Positions 50,768-59,769 are shown, counted from the first letter of the stretch. The stretch: DNA of 64,000 nucleotides from Lactiplantibacillus brownii (GCF_031085375.1 NZ_JAVCWF010000001.1:1984001-2048000); one strand, 5' to 3'. The notes: generated by a model from the letters alone, not told the origin. Numbers and translations are program-made.

Positions 50768-51103
50768 TCAATTTTTAGGTGGCTTATTGCGACCTGTCCG
50801 TAAAGTCACCACCCGCCCCGGTTTAATTGGTTCAGTTGCGACCAGCTGGGCGACCGCCAATAAATCATAGGCGGCTCGGGGCATTTCATACTCATGACAA
50901 AACAAATAATACCCTAGGTCAACCCCAATTTGGCGGGCAACTGCCGCACTATCTCCGGTCAGTTGCAATCGATGCCCCGCACGCCGAACTAACCGCCGCA
51001 ACACTGGTTCCTGTCGGATTTCAAGATTAGCGCTTGCTAACATTAATTGTGATCGTAAACGCGCACTTTGTTCCGCCTTGAATCGTAATTTTGCTTTTGC
51101 CAT
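50768..51103 (-). CDS. Basic hypothetical protein
   Basis: 111 residues, strongly basic at the N-terminus (MAKAKLRFKAEQSARLR), predicted all-helical, with no membrane segment. GGGG precedes the ATG at 51103; a GTG three codons earlier overlaps that site. I do not recognise a family. It lies 76 bp upstream of the ECF gene on the same strand. Confidence 0.6.
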   Translation of the reverse strand: MAKAKLRFKAEQSARLRSQLMLASANLEIRQEPVLRRLVRRAGHRLQLTGDSAAVARQIGVDLGYYLFCHEYEMPRAAYDLLAVAQLVATEPIKPGRVVTLRTGRNKPPKN

Positions 51104-51315
51104 TTTCTTCACCCCGATCGTATTATCGGCTTAATCATAGAAGTTATTCGCACGATTGGCAACCCGTTACACCTCTAAAAACGCCTATTTATCAGCTTTT
51201 CTATCGGTTGATAAATGAATTTATCATGGTCGTTTCAGTAACCATCTGTGTCAAGCAAGCTTCCAAGAAAATGGCGCAAATTTAAATTTATATTGGCTAA
51301 TTAATGTGCAATAAA

Positions 51316-51346
51316 AAATGCCTCGGATAATTAATACCCCAGACAC
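51316..51346 (-). terminator. Imperfect terminator of niaP
   Basis: On the minus strand TGTCT-GG-TAT pairs imperfectly with ATCCGAGGCA and is followed by six Ts. The rest of 51113-51315 holds nothing that I can support. Confidence 0.55.
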
Positions 51347-51360
51347 AATAAACTAATTAT

Positions 51361-52533
51361 TTAACGATCTTCATCATGCAAACCTAATAATAAAACGATC
51401 ACGCCAATGATTAGAGCCCCGACAAAGACCATAAAAATAGCTGGAATTTTAAATCCAACCGCAATCAATGACCCAACCAAGTAAGGCCCAATCGTCGCGC
51501 CAATCCGCCCAATGGACTGAGCAAACCCCATCCCCATTCCACGAGCTGAAACTTCGAATTGCCCCGGTGTGAATGCAATCATAATGCCCCAAGCACCAAG
51601 CGTGAAGAACGACAACCACGCCCCACTGATTAAAATCATCGTTTCAGTCGTGGCCGACCCAAAGGCCCAAGCACTGAGCATCGTCCCAATCAAGTAGAGG
51701 GCCAAGACCCATTTACGAGGAAATTTACCGATTAACCAAGCCGCCAAGTAGTATCCTGGCAATTGGGCCAAACTCATTAACACCGTATAGCCAAAACTAT
51801 GAACGACCGAGAATCCTCGAATCACCAGAACACTTGGCAACCATAGGAACATCCCATAATAAGCAAACATGATGATAAACCAAAGTGTACTTAAACAGAA
51901 CGTTGCCCGCCGATATTTTGCCGACCAAATTGCTTTCAACGCCGGTCCAAAAGCCAATTTCGTCGTCACTTCCGTCTTAGCTTTTTCGGGTAAATGACGC
52001 CGCATTAATAGCGCATAAAGTCCCATCAAGGCGGTAATCAGCACCGTTATTCGCCAGCCAAATTTTGGCATAATGACAAATGATAAGACTGAAGCTAAAA
52101 TCCAACCGAATGCCCAAAAACTATCGACTAAGACTAACATTCGCGCGCGTTTGGTCCCGGTAAAATGATCCGCAATGATCGTAGCGGCTACGGGTAATTC
52201 GCCCCCAAGGCCAATCCCAGTAATAAATCGAACGGCCAAGAACCAGCCAACATTTGGTGCCAGCGTGAGCAATAAATTCCCAAAAGAAAATAATAGCAAG
52301 GTTGCAATCAAGACTGGCTTACGACCAATTTTATCCGCCAAATAGCCACAGCCGAGTGCCCCAATCATCATTCCCAATGACGTGACGGCACTGACGGCTC
52401 CCATTTGACTGGCTGATAAATGCCAACTTTGTTTGATCACCGGCATGATAAATGATAATAATGCCACATCTAAGGCGTCAAAAAGCCACGCCGTCCCGAT
52501 CAGCAGCAAAAGTTTGTTACCCTTAACTTCCAT
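51361..52533 (-). CDS. niaP: MFS niacin transporter
   Basis: 390 residues with twelve membrane helices. Close to NiaP in its diagnostic blocks: WLFDALDVALLSF in helix 1, LADKIGRKPV in loop 2-3, GIGLGGELPVA in helix 4 and SFWAFGWILAS in helix 5. NiaP takes up nicotinate or nicotinamide. The upstream neighbour encodes an NrtR-type regulator of NAD metabolism, and a palindrome sits at the predicted transcription start, which supports the substrate call. Confidence 0.8.
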   Translation of the reverse strand: MEVKGNKLLLLIGTAWLFDALDVALLSFIMPVIKQSWHLSASQMGAVSAVTSLGMMIGALGCGYLADKIGRKPVLIATLLLFSFGNLLLTLAPNVGWFLAVRFITGIGLGGELPVAATIIADHFTGTKRARMLVLVDSFWAFGWILASVLSFVIMPKFGWRITVLITALMGLYALLMRRHLPEKAKTEVTTKLAFGPALKAIWSAKYRRATFCLSTLWFIIMFAYYGMFLWLPSVLVIRGFSVVHSFGYTVLMSLAQLPGYYLAAWLIGKFPRKWVLALYLIGTMLSAWAFGSATTETMILISGAWLSFFTLGAWGIMIAFTPGQFEVSARGMGMGFAQSIGRIGATIGPYLVGSLIAVGFKIPAIFMVFVGALIIGVIVLLLGLHDEDR

Positions 52534-52580
52534 TATTTCAATCCCCCATGATTGTCCTAAATAGCAGCAGTGCTCATTTT

Positions 52581-52636
52581 AGGTATTTTGTACCTTTAAG
52601 TGTCATCAGATTACCATGTGAAATTTTCACTGTCAA
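52581..52636 (-). promoter_or_regulatory. niaP promoter and putative NrtR operator
   Basis: On the minus strand TTGACA (52631-52636) and TAATCT (52608-52613) are 17 bp apart; the -35 overlaps the nrtR stop codon. The palindrome AGGTA-N5-TACCT (plus strand 52581-52595) begins about 6 nt after the predicted start, with partly matching flanks. It is a good repressor position. Confidence 0.6.
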
Positions 52637-53400
52637 CTGTCGGTTTTTAACCGATAAACTTTGGCGGGACGGCCAGATGCGCGTTGATGAACTAGACCAA
52701 TTTCGTTAAATAGATGGACATGGGTTTTGCGGAAATTAGAATTATCAATGGCACTAAGCGGTTTACGCAATAAAATCGCGTAGAGTTCACGGGCCTGTTT
52801 TAAAGTAAACTGGTCCCCTAACACGAGTAAAATCGTTGGTGCATAATCCAACCGATTACGAACTCGTAGCAAGGCGGTTCGTAAAATCAACGTATGATCG
52901 GCGGTGAGGCCATTAGCCGTCACATACGGTTGCTGATTCTGATAATAAGTGGTGGCATCAATGGTTTCTGGTAATCCTTGAAAGGTCAGCCCATGCCCAG
53001 CCAAATTATAACCATTAGCATCAGGAACCACGGCAAACCAATCAACCGCTTGCGCGCCATAACCCGGCACTAAAGTGGGTTGACTAGGTAAATACACCAT
53101 ATAGGTTAAGGCAAGTTCTCGTTCACCCGGCCCCCGCCGGGTATTCGTGAAAGTTGCCAACTGTTCAGTATGGAAGGTTGGCAAACTGAGGCCCAATTTC
53201 TCCCGGACTAAGCGTAATGACGCAGCCTCAGCACTTTCAGCTGTGCGTAAATACGTTGTTGGCAATCCCCAGGTTCCTTTAAATGGCGCTTGTGAACGTT
53301 GCAATAATAAGACGAGCAATTGTTGGGTCGTCTGATCAAAACTCCAGATGACATTGGTGATACTAATTAAGGGCCGATTGACGACTTGCTGATCACGCAT
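52633..53400 (-). CDS. nrtR: NrtR-type Nudix transcriptional regulator
   Basis: 255 residues: an N-terminal Nudix-like domain (about 10-155) and a C-terminal winged helix (about 165-250; FRKTHVHLFNEIGLVHQRASGRPAKVYRL). The Nudix box is degenerate: the REUXEE core reads LRLVREKLGL, so hydrolysis is unlikely and the domain should sense ADP-ribose or another NAD-related ligand, as in NrtR. AGGAGG precedes the ATG. It is followed by niaP on the same strand, separated by 99 bp with its own promoter. Confidence 0.82.
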   Translation of the reverse strand: MRDQQVVNRPLISITNVIWSFDQTTQQLLVLLLQRSQAPFKGTWGLPTTYLRTAESAEAASLRLVREKLGLSLPTFHTEQLATFTNTRRGPGERELALTYMVYLPSQPTLVPGYGAQAVDWFAVVPDANGYNLAGHGLTFQGLPETIDATTYYQNQQPYVTANGLTADHTLILRTALLRVRNRLDYAPTILLVLGDQFTLKQARELYAILLRKPLSAIDNSNFRKTHVHLFNEIGLVHQRASGRPAKVYRLKTDS

Positions 53401-53414
53401 TCAAACACCTCCTA

Positions 53415-53460
53415 CAAAAAGGCCACGACAAGTTGCGTCGTGGCCTACCGTTATTTTTTT
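53415..53460. terminator. Terminator between the 53-residue gene and nrtR
   Basis: A 9-bp GC-rich perfect stem (GGCCACGAC with GTCGTGGCC). On the minus strand TTTTT follows, closing the 53-residue gene just before the nrtR ribosome-binding site. Confidence 0.85.
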
Positions 53461-53620
53461 AATTCATTTGTAAAGCTTGTACGGTCCAGCCATTGATTGC
53501 TGACTTTTCAATAATCGCTTTTTTGATTTCCCAGACATCCGCCTTGATATAGCGTTGTCGAGCGGTCATTAATGGAATATCGGAATAAACCTGCTGACCT
53601 TTATTAATTGTTACGCGCAT
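53459..53620 (-). CDS. Small soluble protein, 53 residues
   Basis: Translation gives a 53-residue product starting MRVTINKGQQVYSDIPLM, with basic and aromatic residues (ARQRYIKADVWEIKKAI) and no membrane helix. GGAAGGA lies about nine bases before the ATG and a terminator follows directly, so it is an independent small gene. It is shorter than common gene-calling cut-offs. Function unknown. Confidence 0.6.
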   Translation of the reverse strand: MRVTINKGQQVYSDIPLMTARQRYIKADVWEIKKAIIEKSAINGWTVQALQMN

Positions 53621-53869
53621 TTAATTACGTCCTTCCCTAATGCTCAGGAAATTTGGTAAATAATTCTGTGTATTGATACTGGGGCAGAGTACTTTATACT
53701 AAAAATTACTTTATTCAAAATCTGAGGTTCTTACTTTGATCATCGGTTTGGTTGATCCACATGTCCCAAACCAAGAACTAACTCTACCATACTCTTGAAC
53801 TTTTAGCTAATGGTTTGCCTTTCTATTACGCTATTCTTAAACTTTCTAACCAAATGGAGGGTGTTAGCG

Positions 53870-53935
53870 TTGTCATTTTTGCGTAACCGCTTTACACTTG
53901 AACTAGTCAATCAAGGGGGTCCTGTAAATGCATAG
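53870..53935 (+). CDS. Leader-like ORF of 21 codons
   Basis: Starts with TTG nine bases after TGGAGG and encodes MSFLRNRFTLELVNQGGPVN plus Ala. Its last codons overlap the start of the 36-residue membrane peptide (ATG at 53928) in another frame. A possible promoter (TTGCCT, 17 bp, TAAACT at about 53815-53843) lies upstream. It may couple translation of the next ORF; coding status is uncertain. Confidence 0.4.
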   Translation: MSFLRNRFTLELVNQGGPVNA

Positions 53936-54038
53936 TTATAAAGGTCTCGTCTATGGGGGTATTTCAGCGGTTTATCTTGTTACGCTATATGCCTTATATC
54001 ATTTAATTCGCTTAGCTTATTTTCTATTTTTCCTATAA
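53928..54038 (+). CDS. 36-residue single-helix membrane peptide
   Basis: Encodes MHSYKGLVYGGISAVYLV followed by a hydrophobic, Leu/Tyr-rich stretch to the stop: a single membrane helix of about 25 residues. AGGGGG lies 8 nt before the ATG. A strong terminator begins at the stop codon. Its size, hydrophobicity and own transcription unit resemble membrane peptides of type I toxin-antitoxin systems or small membrane regulators; no antisense RNA is demonstrated. Confidence 0.6.
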   Translation: MHSYKGLVYGGISAVYLVTLYALYHLIRLAYFLFFL

Positions 54039-54072
54039 CAAAAGCGCTGACCAAAAAGTCAGCGCTTTTGTG
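54038..54072. terminator. Bidirectional terminator
   Basis: AAAAGCGCTGAC pairs with GTCAGCGCTTTT around a 6-nt loop, between the small membrane peptide and the convergent hydrolase gene. Confidence 0.9.
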
Positions 54073-54075
54073 TGT

Positions 54076-54951
54076 TTAACGATGCCACAAATAACGATCT
54101 ACTGCTAAAGCTACTTTAGGATTTTCATGTAATTGACTATGTTGAGCCTTTTTACCATAAAAGTCTTTTTCAGTATAGTGAACTTGGCGGCCGCGCAACA
54201 AATACTTAATTGAACGTGCAGACACGTTCGTGACAAACCCATCTTCATTGGAACCATTATCTAAATTACCAACAATATTGAGCAGGTGCACGCCTTTCGG
54301 AAAGTTTGTCCGTTTAGCGACCAGTAATTCATAAGCGGCGTGTGCATACTTCGGTTGTCCAGAGCTTAAAAATGAGTTCTGATTAGCAACATCATCTTCG
54401 CCCACGACCCCATCAAAGGGACCGGCAATCGTCACCAATTTATGAATCTTCGGGAAACCCTTCGCCTGTGTCGTCATCAACATGTTGACACTGGCCACAC
54501 AGCCAGCCGAGTGCGCCACAATATTATAAGTCTTAAACGACTGTTGCGCTTTTACCGCTGTAATGACCGCTGCTAACCAGGTACTCTGCTGATCATATTG
54601 TGCTAAATTATTTTTAAAGACGACTTGAATAATGGGATTTCTTGTTCCCTTTTTCCACTGGCCACTGAGTGTCACATTGCCGCTGGTACTGACGGTCGCA
54701 ACCAACACTTTGTGCGCGTGAGCAGTCTTTTCGGCATGTGCGATCAAGGTATTAGTCGATTTCGCACTTCCTTGAAAACCATGAACATAAAACGTCGGCC
54801 GCTGACTCGTCACATATGGCGACTGACGTTTTTTCGAACTTTGACTGGCAGGAGTCGTTTTTGATGAAGAGGTGGTCTTCGCGCAACCACTTAACCCAAC
54901 GACCACTAATAATCCTAAACACAGCCATTTAAGCAAACTTATCTTTCGCAC
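54076..54951 (-). CDS. Alpha/beta hydrolase lipoprotein (DUF915)
   Basis: 291 residues with a type II signal peptide and lipobox LSGC (Cys23), so it is displayed on the membrane surface. After a Ser/Lys-rich spacer (24-48) comes an alpha/beta hydrolase domain: oxyanion region YVHGFQGSAKST, nucleophile elbow AHSAGC (Ser in HSAG), acid in VGNLDNGSNEDG and His in QHSQLHENP. DUF915 proteins are of unknown substrate, probably esterases. Confidence 0.87.
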   Translation of the reverse strand: MRKISLLKWLCLGLLVVVGLSGCAKTTSSSKTTPASQSSKKRQSPYVTSQRPTFYVHGFQGSAKSTNTLIAHAEKTAHAHKVLVATVSTSGNVTLSGQWKKGTRNPIIQVVFKNNLAQYDQQSTWLAAVITAVKAQQSFKTYNIVAHSAGCVASVNMLMTTQAKGFPKIHKLVTIAGPFDGVVGEDDVANQNSFLSSGQPKYAHAAYELLVAKRTNFPKGVHLLNIVGNLDNGSNEDGFVTNVSARSIKYLLRGRQVHYTEKDFYGKKAQHSQLHENPKVALAVDRYLWHR

Positions 54952-54978
54952 CCTAATTTCGCCTCATTTAATTTTTAA

Positions 54979-55872
54979 TTACCAATTTCGTCGGACTTGT
55001 ACGAGTTCATCTTGCAAATACGTCGCCGATAGTTGTAAATAGGTCACCTGTTTGCCAGGCGTTGGTGAATGCAGTAACCAACCATCGCCAGCATACAGTG
55101 CGACATGATGCAGCACACCCTGTCCTTGCTGATGCGCAAAAAAGCACAAGTCACCCGGTTGTGCGTCGGCCAAACTAACTGGTTGACCATTCGCCACTTG
55201 TTCACTCACATCACGCGCCAATGTCACCCCAATGCAGCGGTGAAGCGCATAGACAAAACCAGAACAATCAAAACCATATGCGCTCAAACCGCCCCACAAA
55301 TAACGCAAATCTAAAAATTTAGCACCTAACTTAACCAACTGCTGTCCGGCCGTTAAATTTACCGTTGGAAAATCAAATTGTGTGGCTCGTTTGGCGACTT
55401 TCGCTGGCCCTAGCGGTGTCTGTACCAAATCATAAAGAGAATTCTTAGTCGAGATCACAGCTAATTCCGTTCCCAAACTCAACTGCAAAATGGTACTGCC
55501 ATCTGGTCGCAATAATGGCGTAAATGGCCGCCGAATCACTACCGTTGGACCCGTTTGGAGGGGCAATTCAGCCGTAGACAGATGTGCGGCCCAGAACCAC
55601 CCCGGATAACCTTGCGGATGTTGGGCATCTTTTTGTGAGCCCACATAACCATAGGCCCAGCCACCGACACGCCGCTCGATTAACACGGGATCATTAAACA
55701 GGGCTTGGGTCACACATAAGTTATCGTGCTCTAACCCCACCGAATCAGCATCCGTCATTTGTGCGATCCAATCACCCAGCCCTTGACTATCCAGGGCTGC
55801 CCGATCGATTGACCGTAAACGTGGTTGTCGCCACACGGTTGTCACGGCAACACGAACTCTAGCTGTTTGCAC
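54979..55872 (-). CDS. NlpC/P60 endopeptidase, YkfC-like
   Basis: 297 residues without signal peptide. N-terminal and middle SH3-like parts (about 1-180) precede the C40 peptidase domain with catalytic Cys in YGFDCSGFVYAL (about Cys212) and His in LHHVALYAGDG. Size and layout match YkfC, a cytoplasmic gamma-D-Glu-L-diamino-acid peptidase for cell-wall peptide recycling. It ends 27 bp before the hydrolase lipoprotein and may be cotranscribed with it. Confidence 0.85.
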   Translation of the reverse strand: MQTARVRVAVTTVWRQPRLRSIDRAALDSQGLGDWIAQMTDADSVGLEHDNLCVTQALFNDPVLIERRVGGWAYGYVGSQKDAQHPQGYPGWFWAAHLSTAELPLQTGPTVVIRRPFTPLLRPDGSTILQLSLGTELAVISTKNSLYDLVQTPLGPAKVAKRATQFDFPTVNLTAGQQLVKLGAKFLDLRYLWGGLSAYGFDCSGFVYALHRCIGVTLARDVSEQVANGQPVSLADAQPGDLCFFAHQQGQGVLHHVALYAGDGWLLHSPTPGKQVTYLQLSATYLQDELVQVRRNW

Positions 55873-56036
55873 CTTATCAGCCTCCCAAACAATTTATTAA
55901 TTCATAGTCGTATTTTAACCCTATTTATATTCAACAGTAAAGTTGTTATCCTTTCTTAGGAAAGTTAACCATAAGATTAAAAACAACTGTGAAAGTATGC
56001 TATGATACTACTAATTACTTAGGGAGGCGTTTTTCC

Positions 56037-56498
56037 ATGGACAAAACTGATTTGAAGATTCTGAACGCCTTACAAACGGACGCCCGAACTTCGCTCAAGG
56101 CTTTAGCTGACCAATGTTTCATCTCATCACCAGCCATCTCCGCACGGATCACGCGCTTAAAAAAGAGCGGCATCATCCGTGATTATCAGGCAAATCTTAA
56201 CTATCAAAAATTAAATTATCGGATCAAAGCTTATATTCAACTCCAATTGGAACCCACTCAAAAGGAACGTTTTTATCCATTTGTGGAAGGGATTCCCAAC
56301 ATTTTAGAGTGCGACTGTGTCACTGGCGAGTATTCGCAAATTTTGAAAGTCATTTTTGAATCAACTCAAGAACTAGACGATTTCGTCAATCAGTTGCAGA
56401 CTTTTGGGAAGACTAGCACACAGATCGTCTTCTCAACCAGTGTCCCTAATCGCGGCTTCAAGCTCCCCGATGACCATGATATTAGTCAAATTATCGAG
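56037..56498 (+). CDS. Lrp/AsnC-family regulator
   Basis: About 153 residues: N-terminal helix-turn-helix (MDKTDLKILNALQTDARTSLKALA, SSPAISARITRLKKSGIIRDY) and a C-terminal RAM ligand domain with ECDCVTGEYSQILKV. Such proteins respond to amino acids. GGGAGG supports the ATG at 56037; the open frame extends to 55989 but without a site. The stop codon follows at 56499-56501. Confidence 0.9.
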
Positions 56499-56503
56499 TA
56501 ACC

Positions 56504-56561
56504 AAATAGCGCTGATCACCCAACTTTCATCTAACAAGTTGAGTGATCAGCGCTATTTTTG
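56504..56561. terminator. Bidirectional terminator
   Basis: AAATAGCGCTGATCAC-CAACTT pairs with AAGTTG-GTGATCAGCGCTATTT; T-runs at both ends. Confidence 0.92.
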
Positions 56562-56563
56562 CG

Positions 56564-56797
56564 TTAACTGGGGAAGCGATTCATCATATAAATAATCACT
56601 AAACCAGTTAACCATAATCCTAATAATGGCAAAATAATCATTGGTCCAAAAGTGTACCAACCGACGACACCCATAAATAAAATTTCAATGCTGTGTACCA
56701 TTAATAATAATTGAAAGTAGGCCCGATACACCCACTGTCCCAAAAGTCCCAATAAAAATAAAATCAACATCACACTATAAAAAAAACTGTGCACCAT
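56564..56797 (-). CDS. Small hydrophobic membrane protein
   Basis: 77 residues with three predicted membrane helices (about 5-24, 28-48 and 52-71). AAGGAG precedes the ATG. No recognised family; single-gene unit. Confidence 0.6.
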   Translation of the reverse strand: MVHSFFYSVMLILFLLGLLGQWVYRAYFQLLLMVHSIEILFMGVVGWYTFGPMIILPLLGLWLTGLVIIYMMNRFPS

Positions 56798-56971
56798 TAA
56801 TGAGCTCCTTATGAAAACTTATTGCTAATTTTCAAGCTACTTTCATTATTGTGGAATCATTGGTGAGACACCATCAAAAAATCGTAAATTCTGTGTAATT
56901 ATTTTGTAAAGCTCGCCACTTGAGAATCGCAGACGAACGGCCCTCACCTTCAAGTTCAATCAAATAATGGC

Positions 56972-57023
56972 TAAAAAAATGCCACCCATCTCTGGATGAC
57001 ATTGATGACATTGATGACATTGA
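56972..57023 (-). terminator. Terminator of the ABC-F gene with 9-bp tandem repeats
   Basis: TGACATTGA is repeated three times exactly in tandem (56997-57023) just past the stop. The last copy feeds into a hairpin (ATG-CATCC with GG-TG-CAT) followed by seven Ts on the minus strand. Confidence 0.7.
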
Positions 57024-57029
57024 TCACTT

Positions 57030-58583
57030 TTAGCCTTGTCGTTCTTTCAAACTTAACTTTTCAACGTTCAATTCTTTATCGACCCAATCATCCACAAAAC
57101 TGCTTTCATGGCTGACTAAGATTAAATTACCTTGGAAACTTTGTAAAGCCCGTTTCAAGCCTTCCTTAGTTTCATCATCCAAATGGTTTGTTGGTTCATC
57201 CATGATCAAGAAATTACTAGGAATCAATTCCAGCAAAGCTAGCTTCACCTTAGTTTGTTCCCCACCACTTAATAGATGCATCGGTTTCATTGCGTTTGCG
57301 GCGTTAATCCCACATTTAGCCAACTTAGTCCGAATCGTTTTCGGTAACATCGTCGGATAATCATTTTGAATCGTTTGCAACGGCGTTAATTCAGGATTAT
57401 CCCATTCCAAATCTTGGTTGAAATAGTTGATCTTGGCAGAGGGTGAAAAGTCCGATTTCCCACCTAAAGCTGGGATGACGCCCAGGATTGATTTAATCAA
57501 GGTCGATTTACCAACCCCGTTAAACCCTTTAAAGGCTAACTTCTCACCATTCGTCATTGTGAACGTCACTGGCGCCAACAATGGCTTGCCATACCCAACT
57601 GAAAGTTTCACCACGGTCAAGGCGTTTTGCGACCCCGTATCTAAGTAAGGGAAAGCAAAACTAGCGTGTGCATTTTCACTCGGTGGATCGACCCGATCCA
57701 AATGCGAAAGCATCTTTTCTCGAGACTTCGCCATTGTCGACTTCGAACCGGCCTTATTTTTCCGAATGAACTTTTCAGCCTTATCAATGACAACCTGTTG
57801 CTTCTCAAACGCCTTTAATTGCGCTTGTTTGCGCGCTTCTTTTTGGCGCATCGCCGATTGGAAGTCACCACGATACTTGATGATTTTGCCAAACGCCACA
57901 TCACAAATACAGTTTGTGACTTTTTGTAAGAAGTCATAATCATGAGAAATGACCATGACGGCGCCGCGGAAACCATTCAAGTAGTCTTCCAACCACGTAA
58001 TGTGCGCCGTGTCCAAATAGTTCGTCGGTTCATCCAAAATAATCACATCTGGATTTTCCAACAGTAATTTAGCTAAAATAATCTTTGAACGTTGCCCACC
58101 AGACATTTCACTGATGACATGGTCACGACCAATTTCATCCAACCCTAAACCAGTAATGACCCGTTCCATTTCTGTTTCAATATCATAGAAGTTATTCGCT
58201 TCCAACGTTTCCTGAATCCGACCGGCTCGTTCCAACAAACCGTCATCCATGCTCGTCGCATAGTCGGCATAGTACTGTTGCATGTTTGCATCCATATCAT
58301 ACAGCCGTTGGAATGCCGTTTTGAGAAAAGCATACAAGGTCATGCCTTCAGGAATATCTGCATATTGGTCCAAATACCCCGTCCGCAAATGCCGTTGCCA
58401 CTTGATTTCCCCTTCTAAGGGTAAAATTTGTCCCGTTAAAATTTTAATTAAAGTACTTTTGCCGGCCCCATTTTGGCCAACGATACCCATGTGATCTGCG
58501 CGCTCCAACGTAAAGTTAGCATCTTCATATAACTTACGATCGGCAAAGCTTTGCGACAGGTCTTTTACTTCTAGTAAAGCCAT
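57030..58583 (-). CDS. ABC-F ATPase
   Basis: 517 residues with two ABC domains and no membrane part. Walker A motifs are GQNGAGKST (about 37-45) and GFNGVGKST (about 350); signatures EMSGGQRSKI and LLSGGEQTKV; Walker B DEPTNYLD and DEPTNHLD. A charged linker of about 80 residues (ARKQAQLKAFEKQQVVIDKA) sits between them. ABC-F proteins act on the ribosome, in translation rescue or antibiotic protection; which one is not clear. A GNAT gene lies downstream. Confidence 0.9.
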   Translation of the reverse strand: MALLEVKDLSQSFADRKLYEDANFTLERADHMGIVGQNGAGKSTLIKILTGQILPLEGEIKWQRHLRTGYLDQYADIPEGMTLYAFLKTAFQRLYDMDANMQQYYADYATSMDDGLLERAGRIQETLEANNFYDIETEMERVITGLGLDEIGRDHVISEMSGGQRSKIILAKLLLENPDVIILDEPTNYLDTAHITWLEDYLNGFRGAVMVISHDYDFLQKVTNCICDVAFGKIIKYRGDFQSAMRQKEARKQAQLKAFEKQQVVIDKAEKFIRKNKAGSKSTMAKSREKMLSHLDRVDPPSENAHASFAFPYLDTGSQNALTVVKLSVGYGKPLLAPVTFTMTNGEKLAFKGFNGVGKSTLIKSILGVIPALGGKSDFSPSAKINYFNQDLEWDNPELTPLQTIQNDYPTMLPKTIRTKLAKCGINAANAMKPMHLLSGGEQTKVKLALLELIPSNFLIMDEPTNHLDDETKEGLKRALQSFQGNLILVSHESSFVDDWVDKELNVEKLSLKERQG

Positions 58584-58620
58584 TTTGTTTTCATCCTACG
58601 CTTTCATTAATTAACTCTGC

Positions 58621-58652
58621 AAAACAGGCCCCGTTAACTAACGAGGCCTGCC
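58621..58652 (-). terminator. Terminator of the GNAT gene
   Basis: CAGGCC-CGTTA pairs with TAACG-GGCCTG around a 4-nt loop, followed by TTTT on the minus strand. Confidence 0.85.
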
Positions 58653-58670
58653 AACTAAGGCTTAGCGGCT

Positions 58671-59258
58671 CTATGCCATGACTAAGTCCTTATCTAACTC
58701 ATACTGCATGTGAAAATACATATGATCACCAATTGGCTTAATCCCGACCGTTTCATAATCATACCGGTCATAGAGTTTCTTCGCTCCAGGGTTCGCCATA
58801 TCAACGTTTAAACCGATCCGTTTCTGACCGGCCTCACGAGCATACTTTGGCAACGCTGCTAATAAGCGTCCACCAATCCCGTGACCTTGATAATTAGGAT
58901 CAACCGCAATTGAGTCCAAGTACCATTCATGTTCATAACTCTCTGCTTCAGCTTCAAACGCTGAACCAAACGCATCATTGCCTGCAGTCACGCGCGCTAA
59001 CACGTCATCCACGGCATCTTCATTCTTGTCAGGGTAACCAAATGCGACCCCGACCACTTGACCATCGGCCTCGGCCACTACCGTCGTCGCTTTCTCAGAC
59101 AAATAATCGGGTGTCTGATATGCGGCAGTAATGGCCTGCTCTAAGTCAGGTTCTGGAATGTCGTCTAGTTCCTCAAGTTGCATTTCATCAAAGATCATAT
59201 TAATTAGCGGTGCTATCTGGCCCGCATCATCCTGATCAGCTGGTCGAATCGTTATCAC
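58671..59258 (-). CDS. GNAT-family N-acetyltransferase
   Basis: 195 residues with the GNAT fold: start MITIRPADQDDAGQIAPL, beta-strand 4 EWYLDSIAVDPNYQ and acetyl-CoA loop GHGIGGRLL (about 123-131). The substrate cannot be told. It is preceded by an AAGGAGG-type ribosome-binding site. Confidence 0.88.
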   Translation of the reverse strand: MITIRPADQDDAGQIAPLINMIFDEMQLEELDDIPEPDLEQAITAAYQTPDYLSEKATTVVAEADGQVVGVAFGYPDKNEDAVDDVLARVTAGNDAFGSAFEAEAESYEHEWYLDSIAVDPNYQGHGIGGRLLAALPKYAREAGQKRIGLNVDMANPGAKKLYDRYDYETVGIKPIGDHMYFHMQYELDKDLVMA

Positions 59259-59392
59259 AAATAGTCCTCCTTCTTAGTAGTTAATACCTTACTATGAATC
59301 GGTGCTATTGTCAAAATTCAAGGCGCCCTTGATAGGTGTTTGACTTAACTTTGCCCTTAATATGAACCGCTAGTGGATTGTAGGTAAGTCTT

Positions 59393-59549
59393 AATTTACC
59401 GCTCCGGTTGGTCTGGACTGATGCTGGAACGTGGTGGCCACGTTTGTGAGCCAAAGTGCGGTCTCGCAAGCCGGGCTTTCTCTAAGCTGGCAATTCACCA
59501 GCTAAGAGAAAGATCACCACTGAGCATCATCCAGCCCGCCCTGCGCTAA
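59393..59549 (+). repeat. Interspersed structured repeat, copy B
   Basis: About 157 bp, nearly identical to copy A in the first 70 bp and the last 40 bp and variable in the middle (GCTGG-CCAGC loop). It lies alone in a gene-free stretch (59259-59769). Stems are the same as in copy A with compensating or neutral changes. Confidence 0.82.
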
Positions 59550-59769
59550 ATCATGAGTAGACCCAATATCAATTGGGTCTCGATGGCATTAATCTTACCA
59601 GTATTCCTTACTATTTAACGTCAGAGGGTATGCAGATTTCAAATATGAACACTATGATACCTCGTTTGGGGTCATCCTAAATCAAGTTATCGATTTGCCC
59701 TTTCTAAACGATAGTGGTTGGGCTCGTGGTATACTTAAACCTGAAATTATTTTGAAGGGATTTGAGCTC

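Noticed and set aside
51091..51285. 64-codon plus-strand frame
   Set aside because: No ribosome-binding site, and it overlaps the start region of the basic hypothetical gene.
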